DNA from: Azorinus chamasolen
Lineage: Eukaryota > Mollusca > Bivalvia > Cardiida > Solecurtidae
Reading direction: 5' to 3'
DNA: 64,000 nucleotides
NCBI GenBank assembly: GCA_963576725.1
Contig: OY755240.1
Coordinates: 30,275,932 to 30,339,931 of the forward strand
The position numbers and the translations under genes were made by a program. The notes below the pieces were generated by a model. The model searched no databases. It had not been told where the DNA came from and saw nothing but the letters and a program-made list of their open reading frames with translations. Positions 44,910 through 54,894 of this stretch are shown in pieces (the stretch's first letter is position 1; every line of letters starts with the position of its first letter).

Positions 44910-45835
44910 TATATTAACCGTTTCACCGCCAATGTCAAGAAAATGCACCACGACAAATAGTGCAGTCCCAGATCAGACGTCGCCGTTTCAAGAGGCCGTT
45001 TGCTGAGGGACGTTTCTTTTTGTCTCAAACACTATTTCTACTCGTTTATCTGGGCTTTATTCATTGGAAATTTGCAGTTATTCATCTTATTTCATTATTT
45101 CACCGAATGATTTGAAAAAATAAAAATGGATTGCAAACGACAATTAGAAACTTGGCGACTCAACAGTTAAGCTCACAAGTTAAGCAATGACGTGTGCACT
45201 GTGTATATGTTTCCGAAATGTGGACTATTTAAAGTGATTTGTTGGATACCGCATTGGAGGCATTTTGTCAAACCAACATTAACGGTGGGTTTAGTCATAC
45301 TTTATAATATGTTTTGCTATTTTATCATTACGTCTTGAGTTATCATAGTATGCATATCCTTTACGAACTACTGTGCATGAGTGGATGTTATTGCTGAATT
45401 GTCAACATTTGCAACAGTAAATCATTTCTTAACCCATTACTCCATAAATACGCCTTTCCACGCTTTTGCAAACAGAGTAGACCCAGATCAGAATGCTTAT
45501 TTGACTAAAATACACTAGTGCATTGTTTACAGCACTCAGTTTCGGCACTCCCGCACTGCAGGTAATGTGATAAGGTCATATACAACACCTCCATCCCTGG
45601 TTACATGTATTTGTTACGAACAACATTATCTTGAATAATACTGGTAATGTTTTTAAGACTTCCATGTTGAATAATTGTTTGGTCGCTTAAGACAAATTCT
45701 GCGGTATTCCTCTTGATACTACCTACCTATATCTGAACCGATCTACTGTTTTTGTAAGTGTACATACCACTTTGACCAATTTAACTGATGTTAAAGCAAA
45801 CCTTTTTAACTCCATCGCCTTCAATCTATACTAAT
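44910..45835. other. Mostly unassigned; MITE fragments
   Basis: Near 44921-45060 lie CCGTTTCACCGCCAATGTC and AGTGCAGTCCCAGATCAGAC, a partial hairpin. TTAACCCATTACTCCATAAA at 45429-45448 runs to AACAGAGTAGACCCAGATCAG near 45490 and is then cut. No gene is seen. Confidence 0.45.
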
Positions 45836-45839
45836 CGGC

Positions 45840-46450
45840 GAAAGCCGAATAAGGCTATAGTTTTTGGTTGCGCATGTCCGTCTGTCCGTCCGTCCGTCTG
45901 TCATGCCACACTCAGTCAGTTTTCCGGACCTTATTTTTGGAAGTGGTTTGAGATATCAACTTTATATTCGGTATAATACTAAATCTAGGCGAATTACAGC
46001 TTAAGTTTGAATCTCAGTCCGTTGGAATAAATTAAGCTAGCGTTATGGCCATTGGACGTTTCCTATTTTCCGGACTGTTTTTGCGGTATAAACTTTATTC
46101 TTGGTATAAAACCTGGATAAGTTACCGCTTAAGTTTGAATCTGAGTCCGCTGGATTTTTTTCCCTAGAATTATGGCCCTTGAACTTGGATATTTTTCGTC
46201 GAATTTCAATTCCCCGGACGCGTTTTTGAAAGTGATGTGAGATATCAACTTTGTAATTGGCATAAAGCTAAATCTGTATGAATCTCAGTCCGATGGAAAT
46301 TTATTTGTCAGAGTTATGGCCCTTGGACTTGACATTTTAGTCAAATATTCATATGTCCGGAACTGTTAGAAATGGCTCGAGATATCATCCTTATATTTGG
46401 TAATATGCTAAATCAAGGGTACGCAGCTTATACAAGTCAAGACAGTGTAG
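45840..46450 (+). repeat. ~140-bp tandem repeat with (GTCC)n leader
   Basis: GTCCGTCTGTCCGTCCGTCC at ~45878-45897 precedes three to four units. They share GAGATATCAACTTTATATTC, GCTTAAGTTTGAATCTCAGT and GAGTTATGGCCCTTGGACTT (ends near 46052, 46190 and 46330). Confidence 0.85.
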
Positions 46451-46454
46451 GACA

Positions 46455-47300
46455 CCTCTGCATTAATCAAATAAGTGTATGCAAATAGTTTTTGGTTACT
46501 CTTAAACCATGATACTAACTCTTCTATAAGTGTCTGGAGATTCGGATTTAACCAAAAGGAATTGGACGCAGAAACCATAGAAACCGTAAGTACAAATGAC
46601 GGACTTATGGACAACAGTAAACAAAATGGCGCCCGCTCGTATTTCTTCATCAAGAAAGTTTTTTCGGAAAGCGCAAGCCAAATTACACTTAGTTTTTATA
46701 CGCCTGAAGGTAACTTACACGCTTGTCCGTCTGTCCGTCTGTCCGTCCATCTGACCGTCCGCAAGCAACATCCTTGTCCGCTCAATAATTTGATAACTAC
46801 ACGTATTGTTACGCTTTTATTGAGCTCTGTATAGATCTAGATCTAAGGACTTATTTTGGGACTTTATATTATTGAAGCCTCTCACTCACACCCTGGACAG
46901 TTTAAATCAATGGAGCATGTTTCCATTCAAATATTCTCTTTAATATGTACACAGCTGTATGTATATCTATATTCTTTTTATTAAACACAACGATAATCTT
47001 AACCACTCGGTAGGCCTACAGCAGGCTATTAAGTAAAGGGCCCGTTTTTAACTCTGTGTGAAATGTTCCGGTGGTGATCCGTCATGTATACGTTATTCTC
47101 AAATTAGAGATCTAGATATATCATTCTTAGATCTAACGTTAGTTATTTTAAAGTTTAACAAAAGCCGATCTTTACTCAAGATCTATAGTTCTGACATTTA
47201 TATCTACATGTATTGAAAAAGTAGTTGAGCTGATCCTTTCAAGAATTCTTTATGGCTTCAAAGTATAAATCCTCAGACATTAATGTATAAGAGAACCGAA
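46455..47300. other. Unassigned; frame of unknown origin and a (GTCC) run
   Basis: The + frame 46475-46834 includes NQKELDAETIETVSTNDG, which I cannot assign. It runs into a GTCCGTCTGTCCGTCTGTCC tract (46724-46752), like the leaders of the tandem blocks, so it is probably not coding. Confidence 0.35.
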
Positions 47301-47394
47301 ACGTAAACTCAGTAGAACACTGCTCTATGTTACTTATACATAAACGTACGTTTATGTATAAGTAACATAGAGCAGTGTTCTACTGAGTTTACGT
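47301..47394. repeat. Perfect 94-bp palindrome with no spacer
   Basis: The arms are ACGTAAACTCAGTAGAACAC, TGCTCTATGTTACTTATACA, TAAACGT and the exact complement. The axis falls between 47347 and 47348 (ACGT). It resembles none of the MITE families here and has no obvious ends. Confidence 0.95.
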
Positions 47395-48235
47395 ACGTCA
47401 AATAAAGCAGCTCAGAACTGAAGTAAATCAAAATATAAACTGACGGCGATTCGTGGCCTCTAGACTACTAACGAAAAATGAGCTCTCGATGAAAGGCGAC
47501 TCGGCCTTTTATACTAGAATAATATGTGACCAAAAAGTTGGGCACCGGCGCCCAAGATTCTGGCCACTTTCTGATGTAACCAAGAATTCGGGTTACATTC
47601 GCCCAAGAAATATGGGCGATAACGTAATATTCATGACGTGTAAACTATGTCACAAAAAACTAGGGCTCAAACGCCTGTCGAGTTTCGGTTCTGCATACAA
47701 AGTAATCTAAGCGGGAGGGGTAAATCTCCGACGGTTGATGGAAACAGTTGATACCTTGAAGCCATATGTTGCAAAAACAAGGATCTACGTCACTTCCTCA
47801 CTGTGCAACATACCGGTCACTGAATTACTAGAACAGTTACACTAAGGATAATTAAAGCGACTATAAATTCAAAAAAGGCATAAACGATTCAATTAATATG
47901 AAAATGGGACTATGACTCGGCTATATAACGGGTAAGTAGATTTACACATTCTGCTGTGTTACGATTACACTTAGACAGTCAATACACAGCATAGTGTTTA
48001 CAAACTCGAAACGTGTACGGTGATCGAAGGGGCTCTGTTTCCTAGTATGTTCCGAGCTACGACAGAGAGTTAAATTTACATACTGCTTTTAGATGATTAT
48101 GTGCGCATTAAAATGTCCTAAAGTAAATACAACTAGACTGTCCAAAAGGTTAAAAAGAACACAACGATCTCCGTATATGCTGCATACGTCGAGTCATTAC
48201 AATATTAGGTGTGCTGTATTCATACTGAGTTTGAA
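47395..48235. other. Unassigned; one open frame of unknown nature
   Basis: The + frame 47453-47710 (starting MASRLLTKNELSMKGDSAF) contains FMTCKLCHKKLG, where the CxxC may be incidental. No family is recognised and no splice context was seen. Confidence 0.3.
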
Positions 48236-48239
48236 GGTT

Positions 48240-48600
48240 GGCCATGGCTAGTAGATAAGTAGATGTTGAGGTCAATAGGTCAGAGGTCAAGGTAACCGTG
48301 ACCTTCAACTCAAATTTTTCGTCCGCTCAATAACTAAATAAGTATTAGGTGTACCATCTTTATACTTAATGGGAAGGTTGGTGGTGGCTGGTAGATGACC
48401 CTTATTAATTTTGAGGTTAGTTGGTCAAAGGTCAAGGTCACCGTGACCTTCAACTAAAAAACAATGTCCACTCATTAACTTGATAATTTTTCGGTGTGTT
48501 TTCTTCATACTTAGTTGGAAAGTTAGTCATTGCTAGTAGATGACCCCTATTGATTTTTAGGTCGGTGAGGTCAAAAGTCATGGTCACAGTGACTTTCAAT
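48240..48600 (+). repeat. ~125-bp tandem repeat with palindromic AGGTCA half-sites
   Basis: Three units share GAAGGTTGGTGGTGGCTGGT, AGATGACCCTTATTGATTTT and CAAAGGTCAAGGTCACCGTG ACCTTCAA (split). The middle unit has AGGTCA-CCG-TGACCT at 48435-48449. The first has one mismatch (48289-48303) and the third is more diverged. Confidence 0.85.
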
Positions 48601-48868
48601 TCGAAATGATTTATTGCATGTTACGACAGCACAAACTTCGGGAGTATAATGCTCCGACACACAGGTCTCTTGTTAAATATGAAGAACTGTACATTGGTCT
48701 TTCTGGTGTTATGGACCCGTCGCATATTACCGGATTGCAGCGAGTTAACGGAATGTGGTCACATTTATTTGTGCAATATATTTGATAAGGCAAAGTTAAT
48801 CACAGAGGGGGTCACTCTAAGGGGGCATACGCTGCCCATATTACAGACAAACCCCTAAAGACTTAACT

Positions 48869-49123
48869 TCTGTCCTGTTTTATTAACCTGTCAAACTTTA
48901 AATAAGTATACGCTTGCTGAACACGCCATATACATGTATAGCTTCGGTTGATATCGATTGTTTCCGCTAATAAAAGCTTTCCTACTTGGCTCATTCAAGT
49001 ACTTGTACATTTATTGTGAATCTCGTGAAAAACGTTTGAAGCACAGGTTTACCCAAGCTAAATATATCATTTCAGTGACGTAGGAATATTCACATTTGAC
49101 AGGTCAATAAAACAGGACAATAC
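48869..49123 (+). mobile_element. MITE with TTGTCCTG ends, copy 2
   Basis: It matches 27902-28152 in the same orientation (TGTCCTGTTTTATTAACCTG ... CAATAAAACAGGACAATAC). The first bases of the left end are mutated. It has a short ATACATGTAT insertion relative to copy 1. Confidence 0.85.
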
Positions 49124-49171
49124 GAGTACACTACACGCATACGATCCAAAATATCCCATTGTCTGTTGATG

Positions 49172-49422
49172 ATATTGTCCTGTTTTATTGACCTGTCAAA
49201 TGTGAATATTCGTACGTCATTGAAAGGATATATTTAGCTTGGGTAAACCTGTGTTTCAAACGTTTTTCACGAGATTCACAATAAATGTACACGTACTCGA
49301 ATGAGCCAAGTAGGAAAGCTTAAATTAGCGGAAACAATCGATATCGACCGAAGCTAAATATGGCGTGTTCAGCAAGCGCATAATTATTTAAAGTTTGATA
49401 GGTTAATAAAACAGGACAATAC
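49172..49422 (-). mobile_element. MITE with TTGTCCTG ends, copy 3, inverted
   Basis: It is the same family as 48869-49123 but in the opposite orientation, 48 bp away, so the two could fold into a long hairpin. Left end ATATTGTCCTGTTTTATTGA, right end GGTTAATAAAACAGGACAATAC. Confidence 0.85.
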
Positions 49423-49424
49423 CA

Positions 49425-49639
49425 CCATCACAATAGTTCTAGTGTTAAAAGGCATTGACGTAATCTCAAATATTCAGGAAAAATGAGAGTAAAAGGCAAA
49501 CTTACTATTTGTGAAACGGGTGATAGGCTAATTCCAGTGAAGACACCATCGCTCAAAGAGCCCCTCAACTGACTTATGTACTTTAGTAGTTTCAAGGCCT
49601 AGGTCATCCATCGTGGTTAAACCAAAACACAAATTGTTT
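49425..49639. other. No gene recognised
   Basis: A short stretch between the inverted MITE pair and the zinc-knuckle remnant. Confidence 0.35.
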
Positions 49640-49830
49640 TGAAATGTTCCAAATGTCTAGGCAATGGACACACAATCAGCTCATGTAAAAATGACTAGAT
49701 GTGCCTGTTCTGCAAGAAACCCGGTCATAAAAAGGGATCGTGCCCTGATGCCCATACTGTTTCCTCGGACGACTCCAATGGAATCTCAGATGACGAAACT
49801 ACAGATACAGGGAGACATCTCAAAGCTCAA
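49640..49830 (+). pseudogene. Two CCHC zinc knuckles, gag/ORF1-like remnant
   Basis: One frame reads CSKCLGNGHTISSC, a C-x2-C-x4-H-x4-C knuckle. After a TAG stop a second follows, CLFCKKPGHKKGSC, then an acidic stretch (SSDDSNGISDDETTD). Paired CCHC knuckles with this KCLGxGH ... CxxCKKPGHKK pattern occur in nucleic-acid-binding gag or ORF1 proteins of retroelements in molluscs. The stop between the knuckles and a TAA about 15 codons upstream make it a dead fragment. No protease or reverse transcriptase follows. Confidence 0.65.
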
Positions 49831-49929
49831 CACATAGATGTCAACAACACGGGGACATGTGTAAACACGGCGACACATTCCTCAGTGCATAGGGAGACAC
49901 CGGTGACAAGCCGTGCGAAATGAAATCGC

Positions 49930-50855
49930 AAGCAAAAACACACAAAAACTGACATACCAAAAGGGTACGCCTTGAACAATTCGTGCAACAAGAACAAAAC
50001 ACACTAAGCAAGATAAAGTCTGGTACAGTCGTGTGCTCACCACCTTCGCCAGCAGAAATGTTACACGACAGTACAAAATACTTGCGAAATGAAGATATCG
50101 AATATGATAGTGATTAGATCTACACTGTATACTTACATGTGTATTGATGACAGGGACTGGTCTATGGACTTTGAAACTGAAAGCTGATTGATAAAATAAT
50201 TATAATATTTGATGATGATGATAAAGATCGATGATGTTGATGATGATGATGATAATTATTATCCTGATGATGATTACTAATATGATATGACGATAGTGAT
50301 GATGATTAGCATTGTTGTTACCATTTTAATAGTTGTTCGACATATTGTGGTGGCGTCAAATATGACCTATCCACATTGCATAAGCTAATTGTTCATATGG
50401 AATGCAATGGCAGTCATTACAATAGTCATTACAATATTATTAATGGGTAAAATTGATAATAATGTCTTCATGTGTACAAACACGTGTTTATGTAGTCGAT
50501 GATGACCCGAGTTACTAGTTATGACAATATGACGATGACTATGCTACTTATGATATAGTACAGCAGAGTTTTTTTATCGCTGATAAGTTGATAGGCATGA
50601 TACAATGTTTAAAGCACGATGCTCACAAAATTGTGTATCTGTGTTATATTTATACTTTTTCAATACGATAGCATCTAATTGATTAAACTCTCTGATTCCG
50701 TAAGCATATATATTGAGATACTATACCTTCCTATCTTCAGATGCTTTGCTTTGTGACTTACTTTGATTAACCAATCAGAGCACTGATATATGAACATCAG
50801 ATGTAATGTCGTATGTTTTCTAGATACATTGTAATGACAATGGTATTAACACCAA
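49930..50855. other. No gene recognised
   Basis: Loose GATGATGAT tracts occur at 50207-50305. Otherwise this is AT-rich sequence without recognisable features. Confidence 0.4.
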
Positions 50856-50856
50856 T

Positions 50857-50869
50857 ATGATGATGATGG

Positions 50870-50918
<49 letters not shown>

Positions 50919-50948
50919 GATGATGATGGCGATGATGATGATGATGGC

Positions 50949-51002
<54 letters not shown>

Positions 51003-51065
51003 AATGATGATGATGATGATGATGATGGTGATGGTTGTGGTAGTGGTGGTGGTGATTATGATGAT
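50857..51065. repeat. (ATG)n microsatellite
   Basis: A GATGAT array with GCG and GTG interruptions. Poly-His and poly-Met frames across it are artefacts. Confidence 0.97.
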
Positions 51066-51070
51066 GGTTA

Positions 51071-51339
51071 CAGTTGCGGATCCAGGATTTCAGATTTGAG
51101 GGGGGGGGGGGTAAAAACATTTTCGAGGGGGGAGGGGCGTAGATGACATAACTTAACAGTGTGTTTGAAATACATGCTGAAAAAGAGCGTAATTGGGCGA
51201 GGGAAATAAAAAACTCAGATTAAATCATTGTTTTATTTACATTTAGTAGATCTAGATCTAAAATATTACTAAAACAGTTTGTTTGGGCAATTTTAAGGGG
51301 GGCGTACGCCGGCTCCGTCCCCCTCTAAATCCGCGCCTG
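51071..51339. mobile_element. hAT-like MITE with 5-bp duplication, copy 2
   Basis: The ends are CAGTTGCGGATCCAGGA and, complemented, CAGGCGCGGATTTAGAG. GGTTA flanks both sides (51066-51070, 51340-51344). It shares the poly-G and GGCGTACGCCGGCTCCGTCC blocks with 33228-33527 but lacks the nested hairpin. Confidence 0.85.
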
Positions 51340-51344
51340 GGTTA

Positions 51345-51780
51345 TTAAGTTTTTTATCGCTTGTTTGCTGATACACACGTTACAATGTCTTAAACACGGG
51401 TATGCATAACATGTGTATCTGTTCTCTATGTAGGCCTTCTGGTAGATGGCATATTATAATTTGATATTAATACAGTTAGTCGGCGTCTCATCTGGATTCA
51501 AACTGTTTGCATAGGTATTCACTTATCTGCCCATAGCAGGCTAAAGGTTAAAGGTTAATTATTCCGGCTAATTCAGTTTTATTTTCTAAAAATGCAGATT
51601 GTAACTCATTAAATACTGATTTTTCTCAAAGAGGATGCTCCACCCGTATTATACAATGGATTCCACTCAGTGTGAAATACATAAATTTGAATTTTGAACC
51701 ACAAATACTGATACAAAGGCCATTATATACTCATTTCCCGCGTTCCAAGGACTTATATCAAATATCTGCTGTGCAATTAG
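51345..51780. other. Mostly unassigned; half family A MITE
   Basis: At 51478-51550 a right half begins at the hairpin axis (TTAGTCGGCGTCTCATCTGG) and ends CAGGCTAAAGGTTAA. A short frame at 51672-51911 has no domain. Confidence 0.5.
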
Positions 51781-51785
51781 ATATA

Positions 51786-52103
51786 AAGTTGAACTTCGAT
51801 ATCTTGAACTCGGATAACTCGAACTTTGGGATAACTCGAACTAAAATGTCGGTCCCTCCGAAATTTACAATACATATTTTTTTTCTAAAATACATCACAA
51901 CGCATATCTAGAAACACGTGATAGCTTAATGTAGGTCTTAAGTAATGCTGAAAGCTCCTATAGGAGCTTTCAGCATTACTATAGACCTGCAATAAGCTGT
52001 GAAGCTGACAAATTGTTCAGATTAAAATTAGATAACTCGAACTTCTGTTATCTCGAACTAATGTGTACGGTCCCTTTAAGTTCGAGATATCGAAGTTCAA
52101 CTG
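51786..52103. mobile_element. Pogo-like palindromic MITE, ATATCTCGAAC ends
   Basis: TA flanks both sides. Ends AAGTTGAACTTCGATATCTTG and GAGATATCGAAGTTCAACTG. The core GCTTAATGTAGGTCTTAAGT, then AATGCTGAAAGCTCC, has the exact axis GCTCCTATAGGAGC. Same terminal type as 12085-12363. Confidence 0.9.
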
Positions 52104-52377
52104 TATACTTGTACACGATATGTCGAAATTTAAACATTACAATTTGGTCATTCTCGCTACAAAACAAATACCCCGATTTATTGGAATCACATAAATTTAG
52201 CGAGTCTAAAACTTTCGCAAGGTTAAGTTTCGCATGTCTTGGGTTGCTTGTAAGTGTCATTTCACACTTTCCAATATTATTCAATATTGTTAATTTGAGA
52301 AGAAACGGAGGAAACCCCAATTTTTAAAATACGCCTGCTTGGTTGTAAGTTATTGTTTTTCTTGTATTTAGGCGATA

Positions 52378-52578
52378 CAGTAAACACCCACTAAACCGGA
52401 CTCCTAGTAGAGAAAAATGTATATACTTTTAGGAAGGTGGCTGCTTAATGCTTGGTGAAAATCATACAGAAAGCTCCTAATGGAGATATCTGTATGAGTT
52501 TCACCCTGCATGAATCTGCAACCTGTCTCAAAACCGATATTAATACTAGTTTAATGTCCGGTTTAGAGGAATTTACTG
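52378..52578. mobile_element. Pogo-like palindromic MITE, CCGG ends
   Basis: TA flanks. The ends CAGTAAACACCCACTAAACC and GGTTTAGAGGAATTTACTG match 13062-13265. The core GGCTGCTTAATGCTTGGTGA has axis AAGCTCCTAATGGAG. It lies just upstream of the candidate first B3GAT exon. Confidence 0.85.
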
Positions 52579-52621
52579 TATATAATTACGCTATTTTAAT
52601 GTTGTTATTGTTTTATGACAG

Positions 52622-52797
52622 TGGTCCCGACAGAGGAGATTCTTTCAACATCGTACCTGTTCGTATTTCCGATTGCGCCCGGCTCAGCCAGCTTGCATGC
52701 GTGATGATCAGGTTTATGAAAAGACTGATACTAGTTGCCGGAATTGGACTGTTTGCCACATGGTTGTCCCTTTACATAAACCTTCTAATACACATAG
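52622..52797 (+). CDS. Candidate first coding exon of B3GAT-like gene (membrane anchor)
   Basis: A frame from the ATG at 52704 gives MIRFMKR, then a hydrophobic helix (about residues 8-29, LILVAGIGLFATWLSLYINL). This is the short basic tail plus signal anchor expected of a type II Golgi glycosyltransferase. It ends at ATAG followed by GTATGG, a good donor (GT at 52798). One base of a codon is left over, exactly what the next exon at 59003 needs (G plus GG). A pyrimidine-rich ATGACAG at 52615-52621 may be an acceptor for an upstream 5' UTR intron, and the boundary given here uses it. The stem to the catalytic domain would be very short, so a further exon may lie between. This is an inference; the helix alone is not diagnostic. 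Confidence 0.45.
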
Positions 52798-52849
52798 GTA
52801 TGGCGCATGTTACTGGTTCGTCATCTTAGCCTATTTATTCCCATATTAT

Positions 52850-53003
52850 TTAACCAGTGTTACACCTCATAAGCTATTTTTAGATACAATCTCTTTGAAT
52901 AAATCTACCGAAAAGGAGCATGAACTAGCGAAAAGGAAAACTTTAGAATTTTGTAGTCTGAAACCATTGTTATAAATAAAGGTCGTCAATATGAGGATAT
53001 GGG
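52850..53003. mobile_element. Family D MITE, degraded
   Basis: It runs from TACACCTCATAAGCTATTTT to CAATATGAGGATATGGG. The hairpin is almost gone (GAAACCATTGTTATAAATAA). Confidence 0.65.
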
Positions 53004-53156
53004 TTTTCATGTCCGGGGCCACAGGACACAACATCGCTCCCTCCCTACAACGGCCCTCTCAATAACGATTCCCTCCTTACAACAACGCATGTCACTGTTT
53101 CCGAAACAACAAGGCTTCAGAAACAACTTTTTTCCATCGTATTTTCTTTTTTTTAT

Positions 53157-53280
53157 GCCTCCATTAAACCTATGTTGTGACCACTCTTTAGAATCGTCAC
53201 TTTGTGACGATTCTAAAGAGTGGGGTTTGATTGAGGCATAACGGTTTTAGTTCTCGAAATACACCTTATCTGGGAATCTG
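53157..53280. mobile_element. Family E hairpin, partial
   Basis: CCTATGTTGTGACCACTC and TTTAGAATCG form a short hairpin with CGATTCTAAAGAGTGG, followed by a right flank CACCTTATCTGGGAATCTGC. The right arm skips GTCACAACAT. Confidence 0.65.
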
Positions 53281-53499
53281 CAAACAAGCTAATTATGTTT
53301 GATTTTCCCTCCCTATAACAACCCCCTCTGAACAACACATACAATCTTCGTATCCCGAAGGATGTCGTTGTAGAGAGGGAGCACTGTAGTTGCGATTGTA
53401 AGCTACTGGCATCGCTGGGTTCAACAAACAGCGTAGATACTGATCAGCAGGCTCCTGTAGGCCTTGATCTACACTGTAAAGTAAAGTACCTAGTTATAG

Positions 53500-53785
53500 T
53501 CTACTTTCAGTCCGAATGACCGCTCAGCCGACTGTACATTTACTCCCCTGGTCATTGAGTCATTGGCCTACAATATTGAGCACTGCTAACATATGGCGCA
53601 ATCGTGCAGCCGCAGTACCGGCGAATGACCCTCACAGGTACTCATTTTAATCCCTGGGTGGAGAGGATGTGCGGGTGGGAGACACGGAAAAGCGTCTCTG
53701 AAATTTCCGGGAGGGACCGGGATTTGAACTCCGGACCTCCGGGCTGATAGTCAAGCGCGTTACCACTAGACCACCGCCACCTGTG
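53500..53785 (-). mobile_element. tRNA-derived SINE, minus strand
   Basis: Reading the minus strand from ~53785, GGTGGCGGTGGTCTAGTGGT, AACGCGCTTGACTATCAGCC, then GGAGTTCAAATCCCGG form A-box and B-box regions of a tRNA-like head. A body with CAGAGACGCTTTTCCGTGTC and GTACAGTCGGCTGAGCGG follows. The 3' end is approximate. Confidence 0.75.
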
Positions 53786-54081
53786 TGTCTATGCCTTATT
53801 TAAGGGGCAATGGGTACTTGTCTAAAATCCAGAATTATACGGTGGTGGGTTGTAGTTGGAGAATGTAGAGTATATTGTATGATTCCTATCATTAGCCAGT
53901 TCTATCACTAGCATATGGTTGAATACAGTAATGTTTATTTCATTCAAGGGTACACATTTAACGAACTAAGCCGTAACAATCTTTACCCCGCTGCGAAAAA
54001 CAATAATGTCTGCTCAAATTTGGATATAGTAAAATGTTTGACTGCTTTTGATTCACTCAAAGTACTGTCCAAGTGCCTTAA

Positions 54082-54273
54082 CCCTTTTGCTGCCAAACTC
54101 TGTCGTCTGCTAACACATTTTCATTCTTTTGATTTTCTTCATTTTTGTTTCAAAAACATAGTAACAGTAACAAACAGTTTGGATCCTGATGAGACGCCGA
54201 GTAACTCGGCGTCTCATCTGGATCCAAACTGTTTGCATAGGTAATCACAGATCCGACATTGGCAGCGAAAGGG
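54082..54273. mobile_element. piggyBac-like MITE, family A, intact reference copy
   Basis: TTAA flanks (54078-54081, 54274-54277). The 15-bp inverted ends CCCTTTTGCTGCCAA and TTGGCAGCGAAAGGG have one mismatch. The internal hairpin (54170-54233) is GGATCCTGATGAGACGCCGAG, then TAACTCGGCGTCTCATCTGG, with the arms differing only at the CTG/CAG position. It carries no transposase. Confidence 0.95.
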
Positions 54274-54289
54274 TTAACATAAACTTTAA

Positions 54290-54395
54290 GAAGCTTAGTT
54301 TTCAAAGTTTGTTGATCCTGACGATAAGCTAAGTTACTCTGTGTCTCATCTGGATGCAAGTCGTATGCAAATATGGCCAATGTCGCGGTAAGCGG
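54290..54395. mobile_element. Family A MITE fragment
   Basis: GTTGATCCTGACGATAAGC, then TAAGTTACTCTGTGTCTCATC and TGGATGCAAGTCGTATGC, is a diverged hairpin next to the intact copy. A TTTTGA-type right end is not clear. Confidence 0.5.
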
Positions 54396-54411
54396 GATAA
54401 TGGGTAATTCC

Positions 54412-54621
54412 TGTACCCAATAGGCTAATTTTAGATCCTATCTCTTGGATAAATCTACCGAAAAGGAGCATTTACTAGAGAATATAACAATTTAAGAATT
54501 GTGTAGTCTTTATACCATTGTTACAAATAGAGCATTAATTTTGCTCCTGTGTATTTAGCACAATGGTTACAAAACGTGAATATTTACACAGGCGTCAAAA
54601 GGCTTCAATATGAGGGAAAGG
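54412..54621. mobile_element. Family D piggyBac-like MITE, diverged
   Basis: It runs from CCTGTACCCAATAGGC to ATGAGGGAAAGGG, with the AAGGAGCATTTACTAGAGAA block and a decayed hairpin. The left TTAA is not preserved; the right flank is TTAT. Confidence 0.65.
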
Positions 54622-54698
54622 GTTATGTCCTTCACTAGACGATGACTATAAAAGAACCAAGAGTATCTCAAAATATGATCATCTTTCTCGCCGTTTAA

Positions 54699-54890
54699 CC
54701 CATTCACTCATATAAAAAATTACACCTTTTGACATCTCTATGAAAGCCATTTTTTGAAACCATTGTTAGTTGTGCCATAGGAGCAAATGCTCTTTTTAAA
54801 ATCAAAATCGTTTCTAAACTTCTCTCTAATACCTTTTCGGTAAATTTATTCAAAGAAGTCTGATCTAAAAAGAGTCTATGAGTGACTGGG
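54699..54890. mobile_element. Family D piggyBac-like MITE
   Basis: TTAA flanks (54695-54698, 54891-54894). Ends CCCATTCACTCATATAAA and TATGAGTGACTGGG. The hairpin is shortened (GAAACCATTGTTAGTTG, then ATAGGAGCAAATGCTC). Confidence 0.8.
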
Positions 54891-54894
54891 TTAA

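Noticed and set aside
46475..46834. Host exon around NQKELDAETIETVSTNDG
   Set aside because: The frame runs into a (GTCC)n leader and has no recognisable domain or convincing splice pair.
47453..47710. Small zinc-binding protein (CKLCHKK)
   Set aside because: It has a single CxxC, no second pair, no family match and no splice or promoter context.
50797..51120. Poly-His and poly-Met frames
   Set aside because: They come from the ATG microsatellite.
53700..53785. Functional tRNA on the minus strand
   Set aside because: The cloverleaf does not close well and a SINE body follows.
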